Source: an uncultured Photobacterium sp. (GTDB taxonomy: Bacteria; Pseudomonadota; Gammaproteobacteria; Enterobacterales; Vibrionaceae). From it: a DNA stretch of 64,000 bases. Below are positions 1-9,263 of this stretch, piece after piece (within the stretch, counting starts at the first letter, position 1; each line of letters begins with the position of its first letter). The notes beneath the pieces are model-generated. The model searched no databases. It was not told where the DNA came from and worked only from the letters and a program-made list of their open reading frames with translations. The DNA is taken from positions 1 to 64,000 of the forward strand of contig CAMQXY010000001.1 of the NCBI GenBank assembly GCA_947039005.1, read 5' to 3'. A program made the translations under genes and the position numbers.

Positions 1-1229
1 GTGCCGTACGAACCACGAAGTTGAATATTGTCAGTTAAATACCAACCACCAGCAATATTGTAGGTTGAATGGGTACCATATTGCTGATTATCATCCAGAC
101 GAACACTGGTTTCGATACTTACAGGTGAGTAATCCCATAAGCCAATCGCATAATAACCGGTATTATCACGCTCTTTATTACCCGCAAAACCAGTTAAATC
201 ATTCCATTGCTCTTGACGCCAATCAATACCACCACTCACAGATAGTGTTGATAATAGTTGATATTGGTTATGCCATTGAACATTACGCTGATGATATTGA
301 TCCTGACGGTTTATAACATTAGTTTTATCAACATAATCAAGGTTATCTTGCTTTTGGTAATCAAAAATTAGTGATGACTTATAGCTATTCTGTGCATATT
401 TCAAACCTGCGGAGTAATCATTAAATTCCGTTTCAGCTCTTACGTATTGATGTCCAGAGTAGATACTTGAGCCATCATATTGGTAATGATTTTTATACCA
501 ACGGGTTGCTACATAACCTGAAATCTCATCAGTAAATTGATGATGTAGTGCTAACGATGCATTACGGCTATCAAAACCATGTTTATCGCCATCATTCAAT
601 CCTGGCTGAGGATGAACATTATAGCCTTTATCATTTTCATAACCGGCAGCTAGTTGTAATACACTCTTATCACCGATCTTATAAGCGCCCGCGACACTCG
701 CTTCCTGATAGTTATGACTACCAATACCTAAATCCAATTTAGTTTTTGATGGCGTATCTGTACCAGTGAGGGTGATGATATTTATCACGCCACCAATCGC
801 TTCTGAACCATAAATCGCTGCCCGCGCACCACGAGTAAATTCAATACGCTGAACTTGTGTTAATGGAATTTGATTAAAATCAACATTACCCGCCACAGAG
901 CGAGCCATACGAATACCATCAACCAAAACCAAAACTTGATCGGAATTTGCACCGCGAACCATGATACTCGCTAACTGTCCACGACCACCATTTTGAGTGA
1001 TCTGCACCCCTGGTAGTAAGCTCAGCACTTCAGTTAACGTTTTCGCTTGTACTTTATCGATATCTTGACGAGTTACGACATTAAAAGGTGCTAGCACAGA
1101 TGTAATTGGCTGCTCAAAACGGTTAGCCGTTACTACCATCACATCATCAGATGTGGTGTCTGCTGCAAATGAAGCAAAAGAAGGGAGACACAACGACGCT
1201 ACTGTCGCTGCTAAAAGGGATTTTTTCAT
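1..1229 (-). CDS. btuB: BtuB, TonB-dependent outer-membrane cobalamin receptor (3' end cut by window edge)
   Basis: Outer-membrane beta-barrel that takes up vitamin B12 using TonB energy. Reading the minus strand from the ATG at 1229 gives a signal peptide (MKKSLLAATVASLCLPSFA...), then a TonB box-like DDVMVVTANR, then the plug domain with LPGVQITQNGGRGQ, VLVDGIRM and GGVINIIT. About 409 codons are visible; the full protein is usually about 610 residues, so the C-terminal barrel lies outside the window. An AGGA ribosome site sits about 9 nt before the start. The gene is headed by a cobalamin riboswitch and is divergent from trmA, the same arrangement as in E. coli. The riboswitch upstream favours BtuB over other TonB receptors. 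Confidence 0.93.
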   Translation of the reverse strand, partial: MKKSLLAATVASLCLPSFASFAADTTSDDVMVVTANRFEQPITSVLAPFNVVTRQDIDKVQAKTLTEVLSLLPGVQITQNGGRGQLASIMVRGANSDQVLVLVDGIRMARSVAGNVDFNQIPLTQVQRIEFTRGARAAIYGSEAIGGVINIITLTGTDTPSKTKLDLGIGSHNYQEASVAGAYKIGDKSVLQLAAGYENDKGYNVHPQPGLNDGDKHGFDSRNASLALHHQFTDEISGYVATRWYKNHYQYDGSSIYSGHQYVRAETEFNDYSAGLKYAQNSYKSSLIFDYQKQDNLDYVDKTNVINRQDQYHQRNVQWHNQYQLLSTLSVSGGIDWRQEQWNDLTGFAGNKERDNTGYYAIGLWDYSPVSIETSVRLDDNQQYGTHSTYNIAGGWYLTDNIQLRGSYG

Positions 1230-1275
1230 TACAATTTCCTAAGTCGCGTTTATATCAAAGCAATATTGCTTGTCT

Positions 1276-1482
1276 GCTGGTTGGTATTCGGACTTAAGAG
1301 CATGACCATATGGTCGCCTAGGCAACAACTTCCCATTGTCACTATACTAAATCATGCATTGATTATTTGTAGGGAGTATCAACAGTGTTTGGATAACATC
1401 CATGTGCGTTCGTTCTCTATTACCGCTGCGCGTCAGTTACGGATTCTCACCGTATTCCCGAGCCTTCCAAGGCTTAACCAGC
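1276..1482 (-). promoter_or_regulatory. Cobalamin (AdoCbl) riboswitch upstream of btuB
   Basis: On the minus strand the closing P1 helix is a perfect 7-bp pair, GCTGGTT (1476-1482) with AACCAGC (1276-1282). Between them are the conserved elements of the class: GGGAATACGGTGAGAATCC, CTGACGCGCAGCGGTAA, the B12-box-like AGTGACAATGGGAAG, and a 3' AGTCCGAATACC. It lies 46 nt upstream of the btuB start. Known members repress btuB expression when adenosylcobalamin is bound. An open frame running through this region on the plus strand is a shadow. Confidence 0.93.
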
Positions 1483-1644
1483 ACAGCAAGAATGCTAGTG
1501 ATGTATTGCTTTACTGTCTAGTTTTGTTTGTTATTAGTTATAAAAATTTAGGTGCGCTGATATTTTAATTTGTATCAACACTGGACATCAGTGTGCAATA
1601 CAATAAAATCTGCGGTCTTATTTTGAGCAGTCGAGGCACACACT

Positions 1645-2751
1645 ATGACATCCACCGTCCTTAATACCGCGGACTACCAGCAGCAGTTGGATGAAAAAGC
1701 AGCGCGTATTCAAGATCTACTTAGCGATTTTGAAACGCCTGAATTGGAGGTGTTTGCCTCTCCTGCAGAGCATTACCGCATGCGTGCAGAATTTCGTGTT
1801 TGGCACGAAGGCGAAGAACTGTATTACATCATGTTTAATCAACACACCCGTGAGAAATACCGTGTTGATCAGTTTCCTGCAGCAAGCCGTATCATTAATG
1901 ATGTAATGCCAATGTTGCTTGAGGCTATCAAGCCAATAAAATCGCTACGCCACAAACTATTTCAAGTAGATTTTTTATCAACTTTAAGTGGTGAGATTCT
2001 AGTTTCTATGCTGTACCACCGCCAGTTAGATGATGAGTGGACTGAAGCGGCAAAAAAACTAAAACAACGTTTAAACGATGAAGGATTTAAGTTAAATCTC
2101 ATTGGTCGTGCTCGTAAAATGAAAATCGTCTTAGATCAAGACTATGTAATTGAAAAATTAAACGTTCACGATAATACGTTGACTTACAAACAAGTTGAAA
2201 ATAGCTTCACCCAACCTAACGGTGAAGTCGCTCAAAAAATGCTGGAATGGGCTGTTGATTGTACCCAAGATAGTGCGGGTGATTTACTTGAACTTTATTG
2301 TGGCAATGGTAATTTCTCATTAGCGTTAGCACCAAACTTTGAGCGTGTATTAGCGACTGAACTTGCAAAACCTTCGGTTGATTCAGCACAATACAATATT
2401 GCCGTAAACAACATTGAAAACGTGCAAATCATTCGAATGTCAGCAGAAGATTTTACCGATGCCATGGCAGGTAAACGTGAATTCCGTCGTCTAAAAGATC
2501 AGAATGTCGATCTGCAAAGCTATAATTGCAATACTATTTTTGTCGATCCACCCCGTTCAGGAATGGATGATGGCACCTGTCGTATGGTGCAAGGCTACGA
2601 TAATATCATGTACATCTCATGCAACCCTGAGACATTACGCGATAACCTAGCGATCTTAACTGAAACCCATAACATTACTCGGTTTGCGTTATTTGACCAG
2701 TTCCCTTATACCCACCATATGGAAGCCGGTATTTTACTCGAACGTAAGTAA
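1645..2751 (+). CDS. trmA: TrmA, tRNA (uracil-54-C5)-methyltransferase
   Basis: Makes ribothymidine at position 54 of the T-loop in nearly all tRNAs, using S-adenosylmethionine; in E. coli it also methylates tmRNA. The 368-residue product matches the family length. Visible motifs are the SAM-binding [13 protein letters not shown] (about 216-228), DPPRSGMD (301-308), the catalytic cysteine in YISCNPETL (C326) and the general-base glutamate near E360 in [12 protein letters not shown]. The first ATG after the intergenic region aligns with the expected N terminus. It is divergent from btuB and convergent with yijD, and is followed by a strong hairpin terminator. Confidence 0.97.
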   Translation: MTSTVLNTADYQQQLDEKAARIQDLLSDFETPELEVFASPAEHYRMRAEFRVWHEGEELYYIMFNQHTREKYRVDQFPAASRIINDVMPMLLEAIKPIKSLRHKLFQVDFLSTLSGEILVSMLYHRQLDDEWTEAAKKLKQRLNDEGFKLNLIGRARKMKIVLDQDYVIEKLNVHDNTLTYKQVENSFTQPNGEVAQKMLEWAVDCTQDSAGDLLELYCGNGNFSLALAPNFERVLATELAKPSVDSAQYNIAVNNIENVQIIRMSAEDFTDAMAGKREFRRLKDQNVDLQSYNCNTIFVDPPRSGMDDGTCRMVQGYDNIMYISCNPETLRDNLAILTETHNITRFALFDQFPYTHHMEAGILLERK

Positions 2752-2776
2752 CGGTTAGCACAAATAATTTGAATAT

Positions 2777-2808
2777 AAAAAGGCGCTATTTAAGCGCCTT
2801 TTTCTTTC
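2777..2808 (+). terminator. Bidirectional intrinsic terminator between trmA and yijD
   Basis: The stem AAGGCGCT / AGCGCCTT (2780-2787 and 2793-2800) encloses a short AT loop. It is flanked by A-rich and T-rich tracts on both sides, so it can end transcription of trmA (plus) and of fabR-yijD (minus). Confidence 0.85.
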
Positions 2809-2830
2809 TATAATTACAGCTAAATATAAT

Positions 2831-3193
2831 TTAGACTGCTTTTTTATCCGTTATGCCCATTTTGTATGACACCCAAAATAGCAATGCCAGTGTAATCATT
2901 AACGGAATAAAATTTGATCCCATTGCTGGATATTCAGCACGAAGTAATGCTGCATAACCAAATACCCCTACAAAGAAACATGCACTCGCAACAGCAGGAA
3001 CCCCTACAGCCATTGGTTTACGCATATATTCTTGATATAAGCAGTACAATGCCATGGCAAATGCCAAGACAGGGAAAATAGAGAACGTTACATAGCTTGA
3101 AAACAATACCGTTAGAGTGCCGTAACCACATAAACCTGTAATTACAGATAAAATCAGCGTCTTACGCTCTGCTTTAAGTTGTTGCTTTTCCAT
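2831..3193 (-). CDS. yijD: YijD, small inner-membrane protein
   Basis: A 120-residue hydrophobic protein of the YijD family (DUF1422), function unknown. Four hydrophobic stretches are visible: LSVITGLCGYGTLTVLFSSY, FSIFPVLAFAMALYCLY, VPAVASACFFVGVFGYAAL and FIPLMITLALLFWVSY. I start it at MEKQQLKAERK (ATG at 3193); a longer frame reaching 3283 overlaps fabR and its extension shows no family character. It follows fabR by 25 bp, as in E. coli, so the two are probably cotranscribed. A role near membrane-lipid control is only inferred from this linkage. Confidence 0.88.
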   Translation of the reverse strand: MEKQQLKAERKTLILSVITGLCGYGTLTVLFSSYVTFSIFPVLAFAMALYCLYQEYMRKPMAVGVPAVASACFFVGVFGYAALLRAEYPAMGSNFIPLMITLALLFWVSYKMGITDKKAV

Positions 3194-3218
3194 ATACTTC
3201 ACCAAAATCAAAATAAGA

Positions 3219-3851
3219 TTATAGTTTCTGCCTGAGCTCTCGACGCTCACGCTCTTTACGGTACCAATAGGCACCTTTTGCAATCATTCTAAGTTGCATG
3301 ATCAATCTTTCTGCATGCTCAGCACGAGCATTACAATCTAGATCGAGTGCTTCTGCACCAGAACTAAAGACCAATGTCACTGACGCTTCGGCTTGCGTAT
3401 AAGCTTCTTCATGGGTTACCCCTGTTTTAGCTTCAAGATACTCAACCAATTCAGCCCCGAAATGTTGTATTTCCCGTACAACTGCAGCACGAAAAGCTGT
3501 TGATGTACCAGAACGCTCACGAAGCAGTAAGCGGAATACGTTAGGACTACTTTCGATAAATTCCATAAAAGTCTCTACTGAGGTACGGATCACGCTGCCT
3601 TCTGTAGCAATACGTTGTCGAGCTTGACGCATTAATTGACGAAGAATTAATCCCCCTTCATCAACCATGGTTAACCCTAACTCATCCATGTCTTTAAAAT
3701 GACGATAAAATGATGTTGGAGCAATACCGGCTTCACGCGCAACTTCGCGTAGACTTAAATTAGAAAAACTTCGCTCGGCACTTAATTGGCTAAAAGCGGC
3801 ATCAATTAATGAACGCCGAGTTTTTTCTTTTTGCTGAGCCCTAATTCCCAT
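3219..3851 (-). CDS. fabR: FabR, TetR-family repressor of unsaturated fatty acid synthesis
   Basis: DNA-binding repressor that senses the unsaturated/saturated acyl pool and lowers fabA and fabB expression in E. coli. The 210-residue protein has a TetR-type helix-turn-helix in residues 10-55 ([19 protein letters not shown]) and is nearly identical to E. coli FabR through [20 protein letters not shown] and [14 protein letters not shown]. The C-terminal tail (about residue 200 on) is short and diverges. It forms a two-gene unit with yijD. I see no convincing FabR operator inside this window; its targets would lie elsewhere. Confidence 0.95.
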   Translation of the reverse strand: MGIRAQQKEKTRRSLIDAAFSQLSAERSFSNLSLREVAREAGIAPTSFYRHFKDMDELGLTMVDEGGLILRQLMRQARQRIATEGSVIRTSVETFMEFIESSPNVFRLLLRERSGTSTAFRAAVVREIQHFGAELVEYLEAKTGVTHEEAYTQAEASVTLVFSSGAEALDLDCNARAEHAERLIMQLRMIAKGAYWYRKERERRELRQKL

Positions 3852-4106
3852 GAATTATCTGCTTCTCTGTGATTTTATTACAATGATACTCTGTTTGCAC
3901 AGTAACATCCGCGTCATTGCAACGACGCAATACTCTCACATAGTAAAGCGAGAGTGCGACTGACGCAAAGCCAGATTGATATCATTTTGTATTTTACATC
4001 ACAAAATGTGGCGCTGGTTTAATAAGCAATAATGATTGATTAATGAGATAAAAACGTCATCATCGGCTTAGAGCCATCAGCATAATAATTATTGCCGAAA
4101 ACACAC
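3852..4106. other. Intergenic region upstream of fabR, no gene recognised
   Basis: About 255 bp holding the presumed fabR promoter (minus strand). It has small inverted repeats, for example ACTCTC...GAGAGT near 3933-3956, but no U-tract terminator and no open frame I can support. I do not find an sthA-like neighbour here. Confidence 0.5.
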
Positions 4107-4143
4107 AATCAACAACGGAGCCATTTAGGCTCCGTTGTTGATT
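4107..4143 (-). terminator. Strong hairpin downstream of cysQ
   Basis: A perfect 16-bp inverted repeat (4107-4122 with 4128-4143) around a 5-nt loop, core CGGAGCC / GGCTCCG. It lies 21 bp past the cysQ stop. The downstream T-run on the minus strand is weak (GTGTGTTTTC). Confidence 0.75.
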
Positions 4144-4164
4144 TGAGGACTATCGATGGACAAC

Positions 4165-4998
4165 CTATTCCGCGGTCATTAAACGATTGTCAGCGGTTAA
4201 AATTGATGTCCATGGTAGGTGTTCATCACCTAACACAATAAAGTTAGGATTTTCTAATGTCTGGCGCAAGTTATAAGACAACGGCGTAATATGGGTATTG
4301 AAAATTCGCCCCCCCGCTTCTTCAACAATACATTGGGTCGCTGCGGTATCCCATTCACCGGTTGGCCCTAAACGTAAATAACAATCAGCACCACCTTCTG
4401 CGACTAAGCATGCTTTAAGAGAAGCTGAACCCAATTCAATTAATTCATATTGATACTGGCTATCAAATCGCGCCTTAGTGGTATCAATATTCTGACGACG
4501 ACTGATAGCAATCGTCAAAGCGCGTAATGGTGAATGGTGTTTATTGGTTGAGATCGCACACGTTTCACCATCAGCGGTGATTTTATGGGCACCTTGACCT
4601 TGAGCAGCATAATATGTCACGCCAGAGACTGGGGCATACACTACTCCCATGACAGGCTTATTATTATCAATGAGTGCAATAATGGTCGCGAAATCACCAC
4701 TCCCAGCAATAAATTCCTGAGTACCATCAAGGGGATCAATTAACCAATAGCGCGACCATTGGCTGCGCTCGGTTAATGAAATATTGGCGTCCTCTTCTGA
4801 TAACACTGGAATATCAGGTGTTAACAGTGATAACCGTTCAATCACTAACTGATTAGCCGCTAAATCAGCACTGGTAACTGGGGTATTATCTGATTTAATA
4901 TGTTGTTCAAACTGACCTTTTTGATAAATATCTAATATCAAACGACCTGACGCTTGGGCGATATCGATAACATCAGGAATAAGATGGTTTAGTGTCAT
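4165..4998 (-). CDS. cysQ: CysQ, 3'(2'),5'-bisphosphate nucleotidase
   Basis: Hydrolyses 3'-phosphoadenosine 5'-phosphate (PAP) to AMP, removing the toxic by-product of sulfate assimilation; a Mg-dependent, Li-sensitive enzyme of the inositol monophosphatase superfamily. In the 277-residue product the metal-binding motifs are SEED (67-70), WLIDPLDGTQEFI (85-97) and GEWDTAATQCIVEEAGG in the C-terminal part. It starts 3 bp after the nudE stop, so nudE-cysQ form one transcription unit, as in E. coli and Vibrio. Confidence 0.95.
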   Translation of the reverse strand: MTLNHLIPDVIDIAQASGRLILDIYQKGQFEQHIKSDNTPVTSADLAANQLVIERLSLLTPDIPVLSEEDANISLTERSQWSRYWLIDPLDGTQEFIAGSGDFATIIALIDNNKPVMGVVYAPVSGVTYYAAQGQGAHKITADGETCAISTNKHHSPLRALTIAISRRQNIDTTKARFDSQYQYELIELGSASLKACLVAEGGADCYLRLGPTGEWDTAATQCIVEEAGGRIFNTHITPLSYNLRQTLENPNFIVLGDEHLPWTSILTADNRLMTAE

Positions 4999-5001
4999 AA
5001 A

Positions 5002-5559
5002 TTATTCCTCGCAAGCTAAATATTTCAAGGCTAAAAATAGCGCACTGATACTACGCGCTTCGGCAAAATCAAGGTGATTCAATAATTCTTCTGCTTGTGC
5101 TAACGGCCACCGTACAATCTCTAACGGCTCAGGTTCATCACCTTCTAAACGCTCAGGATATAAATCTTGGCCAACAAACAATGTCATTCGGCTCGAAAAA
5201 TACGATGGTGCTAAAATCACTTCTTTTAAGGGTTGTAATCGCTGCGCACCAAAACCGATTTCTTCTTTTAATTCACGGTTTGCTGCTTCAAGTGCGCTTT
5301 CTCCCGCATCAATTAACCCTTTGGGAAAACCTAATTCATACCGCTCGGTGCCAGCAGAATATTCACGAATTAACAATAAATCACCATCGGCGGTGACAGG
5401 AACAATCAATACTGCATGACGCCCACTTGGCTGCATACGTTCATAGGTACGTTCAACACCATTAGAAAAACGTAAATCCAATGATTCAATTTTAAATAGT
5501 CGTGATTGCGCTACAACCTCGGCTGCTAAGATTTGGGGTTTATCTTTGCTTATCGCCAT
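5002..5559 (-). CDS. nudE: NudE, ADP-compounds Nudix hydrolase
   Basis: Cleaves ADP-ribose, NADH and diadenosine polyphosphates (Ap3A, Ap2A). The 185-residue product has a full Nudix box at residues 81-103 (GLIDAGESALEAANRELKEE...), satisfying GX5EX7REUXEEXGU. The preceding RYELGFPKG is typical of the NudE/NudF group. The operon partner cysQ also deals with adenine nucleotide by-products. No alternative start is better supported. Confidence 0.94.
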   Translation of the reverse strand: MAISKDKPQILAAEVVAQSRLFKIESLDLRFSNGVERTYERMQPSGRHAVLIVPVTADGDLLLIREYSAGTERYELGFPKGLIDAGESALEAANRELKEEIGFGAQRLQPLKEVILAPSYFSSRMTLFVGQDLYPERLEGDEPEPLEIVRWPLAQAEELLNHLDFAEARSISALFLALKYLACEE

Positions 5560-5642
5560 GATCAGGTCCTGTTTAATGAAAAGCTCTACCAGAATAAAAA
5601 AAGCTTACGCTAATTAAAAGCGAATAATCAGTAGAAATAAAG

Positions 5643-5664
5643 CGGCAGTCGAAATCGACTGCCG
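5643..5664 (-). terminator. Terminator of the type II secretion operon
   Basis: Ten-base stem CGGCAGTCGA / TCGACTGCCG around a 2-nt loop, followed on the minus strand by CTTTATTTC. It lies 37 bp after the gspN stop. The U-tract is weak but the stem is GC-rich. Confidence 0.7.
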
Positions 5665-5700
5665 TTGTTAATGGTTTTATGCTAAAAATATTAACTAACG

Positions 5701-6459
5701 CTACAATCGACCTGAATAATTAAGTTTATATTGGCCTTTGGTATTAGGATCACCTAACCATTTTAATTGTTTCGTTAGCTCAGCAGGGAATTGCGCTCCC
5801 GGCTTAAACCATCCATTCAATTTATATTGCTGGTTAGTCGCCAGATTTGCTTGCCAATCACTACTCACATCATCCGAGGCTTGATTTATCTTCGCGATGA
5901 TTGCGCCATTAGCACAATTTAAGTCAGCAAAAACAGGCCCTGGTTTAATGGTGCCCATTGGTGTTTCAGCCGCCCCTTGTACCCACGCTAAGGTCGCATC
6001 AAGGGTTTTACAATACGGTTCGGCATAATGATAATTTCTGACGGTTAATTCTAAATTACCTTTCACCGTTATCGGTACGGGCAGTTGTGCTTGTGATACC
6101 GCTTGAGCAGCCGGCATCGATAACAGCAGCTTTTCCGCAAACGGGCCTGCAGTGCTATAACCCACTAAACCTCGTCCTTGTAACTGCCATTCACTCCCCT
6201 TACCAAAGCGGACATTAAACGCCAGCTCACCGCGAAATAAACGCCCTAATCGCATATCCCATTGTAAACGACCAAAGGGTTGATTTTGCCAACGGACATT
6301 TGTCGCGGATCCTTGCCATGGTGTCCCTGCAATTCCTTCTAAGGCTAAACCATTTATTTTTGGCGCATACTGCCATAACCAACTTGCTGGAATATGTGTA
6401 ACTAAACTAGCAATAAATACTGCACCAAAACTAGCGCCAACGGCTAACTTAAATCTCAC
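5701..6459 (-). CDS. gspN: GspN, type II secretion protein N
   Basis: The last gene of the secretion operon. GspN occurs in only some type II systems, including Vibrio; its role is not settled and it is dispensable in several hosts. The 252-residue product has one N-terminal membrane anchor (FKLAVGASFGAVFIASLVTH) and a periplasmic domain containing WLWQYAPKINGLALEGIAGTPWQG-type motifs typical of the family, with two cysteines (about 150 and 182). It follows gspM by 2 bp. Confidence 0.9.
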   Translation of the reverse strand: MRFKLAVGASFGAVFIASLVTHIPASWLWQYAPKINGLALEGIAGTPWQGSATNVRWQNQPFGRLQWDMRLGRLFRGELAFNVRFGKGSEWQLQGRGLVGYSTAGPFAEKLLLSMPAAQAVSQAQLPVPITVKGNLELTVRNYHYAEPYCKTLDATLAWVQGAAETPMGTIKPGPVFADLNCANGAIIAKINQASDDVSSDWQANLATNQQYKLNGWFKPGAQFPAELTKQLKWLGDPNTKGQYKLNYSGRL

Positions 6460-6461
6460 GG

Positions 6462-6944
6462 TTATCCTCGCCCTAATTGCAAACGGTTAACTTCAACCAT
6501 ACCATTTTTATCGGTTTTTGAGAGGTCGATAAACTGGGTGCTAATACCGTAACTCTGCTGCAGATATACTAACCAATTAACCAGCGTATCAAACGGTAAT
6601 GGCTGTACCCACACCTGCAGTGCATCATTACGCGGTTGCATACGAATCAAATCAATCTTAAAACGAGTTGTAGTTTCATTAATGACTTGGTTAAGCCCTT
6701 CATCACTCACATTTACGGTGCCACCAGCACGTTTAAGAACCGTAATTTGATTGGCTTTATGTTCAACCCACGTTAATAGTTGGCGTTGTTGATTGATCTT
6801 ATTCTGCGCTTCCGTTGCACGTTGATTCAACGGCTTCCATACCCCCCAATAAAGAATCGCAATCACCAGCGCACTACCCGCCCCAAGAAGCAAATGTTGT
6901 TCCCGCTGACTGAGGGCTTTCCACCATGCCTTAATCTCTGCCAT
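6462..6944 (-). CDS. gspM: GspM, type II secretion inner-membrane platform protein
   Basis: Bitopic protein of the inner-membrane assembly platform; it binds and stabilises GspL. The 160-residue product has a short cytoplasmic N terminus (MAEIKAWWKALSQREQHLLL), one membrane segment near residues 20-37 (GAGSALVIAILYWGVW) and a periplasmic ferredoxin-like domain. The ATG overlaps the gspL stop by one base (TAATG), consistent with translational coupling. Confidence 0.94.
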   Translation of the reverse strand: MAEIKAWWKALSQREQHLLLGAGSALVIAILYWGVWKPLNQRATEAQNKINQQRQLLTWVEHKANQITVLKRAGGTVNVSDEGLNQVINETTTRFKIDLIRMQPRNDALQVWVQPLPFDTLVNWLVYLQQSYGISTQFIDLSKTDKNGMVEVNRLQLGRG

Positions 6945-8260
6945 TAGGCTTTTCTCCTCAGCACCACAGCACCACTGACTAAATTATCTTGTTTAGTTAA
7001 CTGACCTTGATCAACTATAAACTGAGAACTCAATGCACTGCGTAATTGTTCAAAATCCTGAAATCCAGCCGCCGTTGCTTGCAAGCGCAACTCACCCCGC
7101 GTTTGATCATATTTAAGATTAACGATCTTAATCGTTGGCACTTGCGTTAATGCTGGTTTTAATTCACTTAACCACATTAACATGCCATTTTGCTCGCCAT
7201 GCCCACCTAAACTCTTTAACGCCGCGTTCATTTGATTTTTCAAATAACTCTGCGAAGGAATGCGTTTAAATTGTGGTAAAACTTGACGAAAAATACGCTC
7301 ACTTTCAGCATGATAGGCATTAGCTTGTTGCTCTAAACGTTGCGTAGTTAGTACTTGCTCACCGAAGAGCGCAACTAATACCACTGCTGCTGTAATCGCT
7401 ACTTTACGCCATGGTTGTAAATGCTTACGCCACGCAGCTTGCGGTTTATAAGGTCCAGATAACAACGTCGCCTTTGATTCTGCCGCGCCGATAGCTAACA
7501 ATTGCATCACTAATTCAGGCGTCTGTGGCTGCCAACGACCAGGAATATTAATTGGGGCCGGCGTATAGTGATGAATTGTCACTTGGGCTAAACTTTCGGT
7601 CGCAGCGACAATTGACTCAACTTCTACGGCAAGACGTTCAGCTTCAGCTTCGGGCGCAATATCATCGCTGTCATCTGCTTTATCTTCTGTCGTTTCAATA
7701 ACAATCGGCGCTTTTTGAGCAGTAACCCACGCACTTAACCAACTGGTATCAGCACAGACACCCATTGCTTCCGATTGACGAATTAACCATTGGCCATCAA
7801 TTTCAGCCGCACTATAACCATCGTTAAACAATGGCAAACATAAACAATCGGGGATCAGTTTTTTAAGCTCAATACCACACTCAGTAAATGCCGCTAACCA
7901 TGCCGTTACTTTTTGGTGTTCAATAATAGCGACCGTCGCAATATCATTGTCACGTTTAAGTAATTGCACATGTAAACTATCAACATCTTGAGCTAACTCT
8001 TCTTCAAGTAAATACGGTAATACCGCCGCTAACTGACGGCTACTACCGGCAGGGATCGTCACTTGTGTTAACAACATCTCACTGGTCGGTACTAAACCAT
8101 ACACTGGGCGAGTTACTGCATACTCAGTTAATTCACTGATTTGGTTGATATCCGCCAATTGGCCAGATGCAATCACTTCGTTTTGCAGTGGCGACCAGAC
8201 TAGCCATTGCACCGGCATATCCGGCCGGCTACTTAGCCTTATCGTCAGAAATTCGCTCAC
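6944..8260 (-). CDS. gspL: GspL, type II secretion platform protein (cytoplasmic actin-like domain)
   Basis: Links the cytoplasmic ATPase GspE to the inner-membrane platform. I start it at the GTG of VSEFLTIRLSS (8260): GGAGGA lies 5 nt upstream and this start matches the remembered Vibrio EpsL N terminus (MSEFLTVRLSS). An in-frame ATG at 8272 overlaps that Shine-Dalgarno and would add four residues. The product is about 438 residues: cytoplasmic actin-like domain, one membrane segment (VAITAAVVLVALFGEQVL, about residue 290), then a periplasmic domain. It overlaps the end of gspK by 32 bp. Confidence 0.94.
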   Translation of the reverse strand: MSEFLTIRLSSRPDMPVQWLVWSPLQNEVIASGQLADINQISELTEYAVTRPVYGLVPTSEMLLTQVTIPAGSSRQLAAVLPYLLEEELAQDVDSLHVQLLKRDNDIATVAIIEHQKVTAWLAAFTECGIELKKLIPDCLCLPLFNDGYSAAEIDGQWLIRQSEAMGVCADTSWLSAWVTAQKAPIVIETTEDKADDSDDIAPEAEAERLAVEVESIVAATESLAQVTIHHYTPAPINIPGRWQPQTPELVMQLLAIGAAESKATLLSGPYKPQAAWRKHLQPWRKVAITAAVVLVALFGEQVLTTQRLEQQANAYHAESERIFRQVLPQFKRIPSQSYLKNQMNAALKSLGGHGEQNGMLMWLSELKPALTQVPTIKIVNLKYDQTRGELRLQATAAGFQDFEQLRSALSSQFIVDQGQLTKQDNLVSGAVVLRRKA

Positions 8261-9263
8261 GGATTCCTCCATACTGGCGACGAACTACCGTCACCTTGTT
8301 CTTATCATCACGGTTAAATAATGCCACGGTTCGCACTCGAGCACTGTCTACTTTTATTTCAGCATCTAACGAAAAATAATGACTGGTAACAGTTAAATAT
8401 TTCTCCATCTCGGTTGCTGTTTTATCATTTCCTGAAGGTGGACTCGCCGTTGGTGGCAGTGGAACTAACTTCATAAAATCAGCAACGCTGTCCCATACGG
8501 TATGATTTTTATCACGCTCACGAATAATTTTTTGTGCATCGTCTAATGATAACGATGGTGCAAATAATGCCGACAACAACACGGCTTGTTTTTCAGTAAT
8601 AGTATTCACATTGAGCAACATATCATCGGTAGGCAAGGCACAAATCAACCCTTTTAACTGCTGATAAATCTTGGCAGAAACCCCATTAACCGCCCGAAAC
8701 TCACTGCCGTCAGCCAGCCAATCATTAGCTGCAACATACGGTGGTTGAAAACTTTCATAAGTACTGTCTTCAGCACCATATGCTGATTGCACCGTGGTGT
8801 TACCATCAACAAATTCCCAGCTTGAATCTGCAATCACTTCCGCTTCATAATCGTCAACACCAGATTCTGTGAGAATATTCTGTAAATAAGTCACTAAAAA
8901 AGGCTGCTGACTATTATCCGTTTTAGCTTTAACATTTTTAAAAGCATTTAAATTAAAACAGGTTTGTTTATCGGTTAAATTACCGCTAATTACTGCGCCA
9001 CCATCTAACGGATAACTTTGCTCACCCACGGCCCACGCCTGAGTTAAATTCACAGTTTTACTGTCTTTAAGACTTTGCTCTAGCGCTTGAGTGGCTAATG
9101 CTTCCACGCCAAGGCTGTACCAATAACTTTGTTGATGCTCAACTTGGTTTTTTACGCGGTGAAAATTGAGTTGTAACCGTTCCGTCATTTGTACTGCTAA
9201 TAAACTCATTAAAGCCACTAACAATAACACCACGATTAACGCTACCCCACGTTGCTTAATCAT
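8229..9263 (-). CDS. gspK: GspK, minor pseudopilin at the pseudopilus tip
   Basis: Large minor pseudopilin that caps the pseudopilus with GspI and GspJ. The 344-residue product has a prepilin peptidase site, MIKQRG|VALIVVLLLVALMSLLAV, cleaved after Gly6. As usual for GspK, the conserved Glu5 of the mature pilin helix is absent. A large globular domain follows (SGVDDYEAEVIADSSWEFVDG, with SW.D-type metal-binding character). It overlaps gspJ by 4 bp (ATGA) and gspL by 32 bp. Confidence 0.95.
   Translation of the reverse strand: MIKQRGVALIVVLLLVALMSLLAVQMTERLQLNFHRVKNQVEHQQSYWYSLGVEALATQALEQSLKDSKTVNLTQAWAVGEQSYPLDGGAVISGNLTDKQTCFNLNAFKNVKAKTDNSQQPFLVTYLQNILTESGVDDYEAEVIADSSWEFVDGNTTVQSAYGAEDSTYESFQPPYVAANDWLADGSEFRAVNGVSAKIYQQLKGLICALPTDDMLLNVNTITEKQAVLLSALFAPSLSLDDAQKIIRERDKNHTVWDSVADFMKLVPLPPTASPPSGNDKTATEMEKYLTVTSHYFSLDAEIKVDSARVRTVALFNRDDKNKVTVVRRQYGGIRERISDDKAK

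Noticed and set aside
65..742. Short plus-strand frames across btuB
   Set aside because: They are antisense to a clear TonB receptor reading frame and have low-complexity His/Tyr-rich composition typical of shadows.
1266..1568. A 100-residue plus-strand frame
   Set aside because: It lies across the cobalamin riboswitch on the opposite strand and shows no protein family features.
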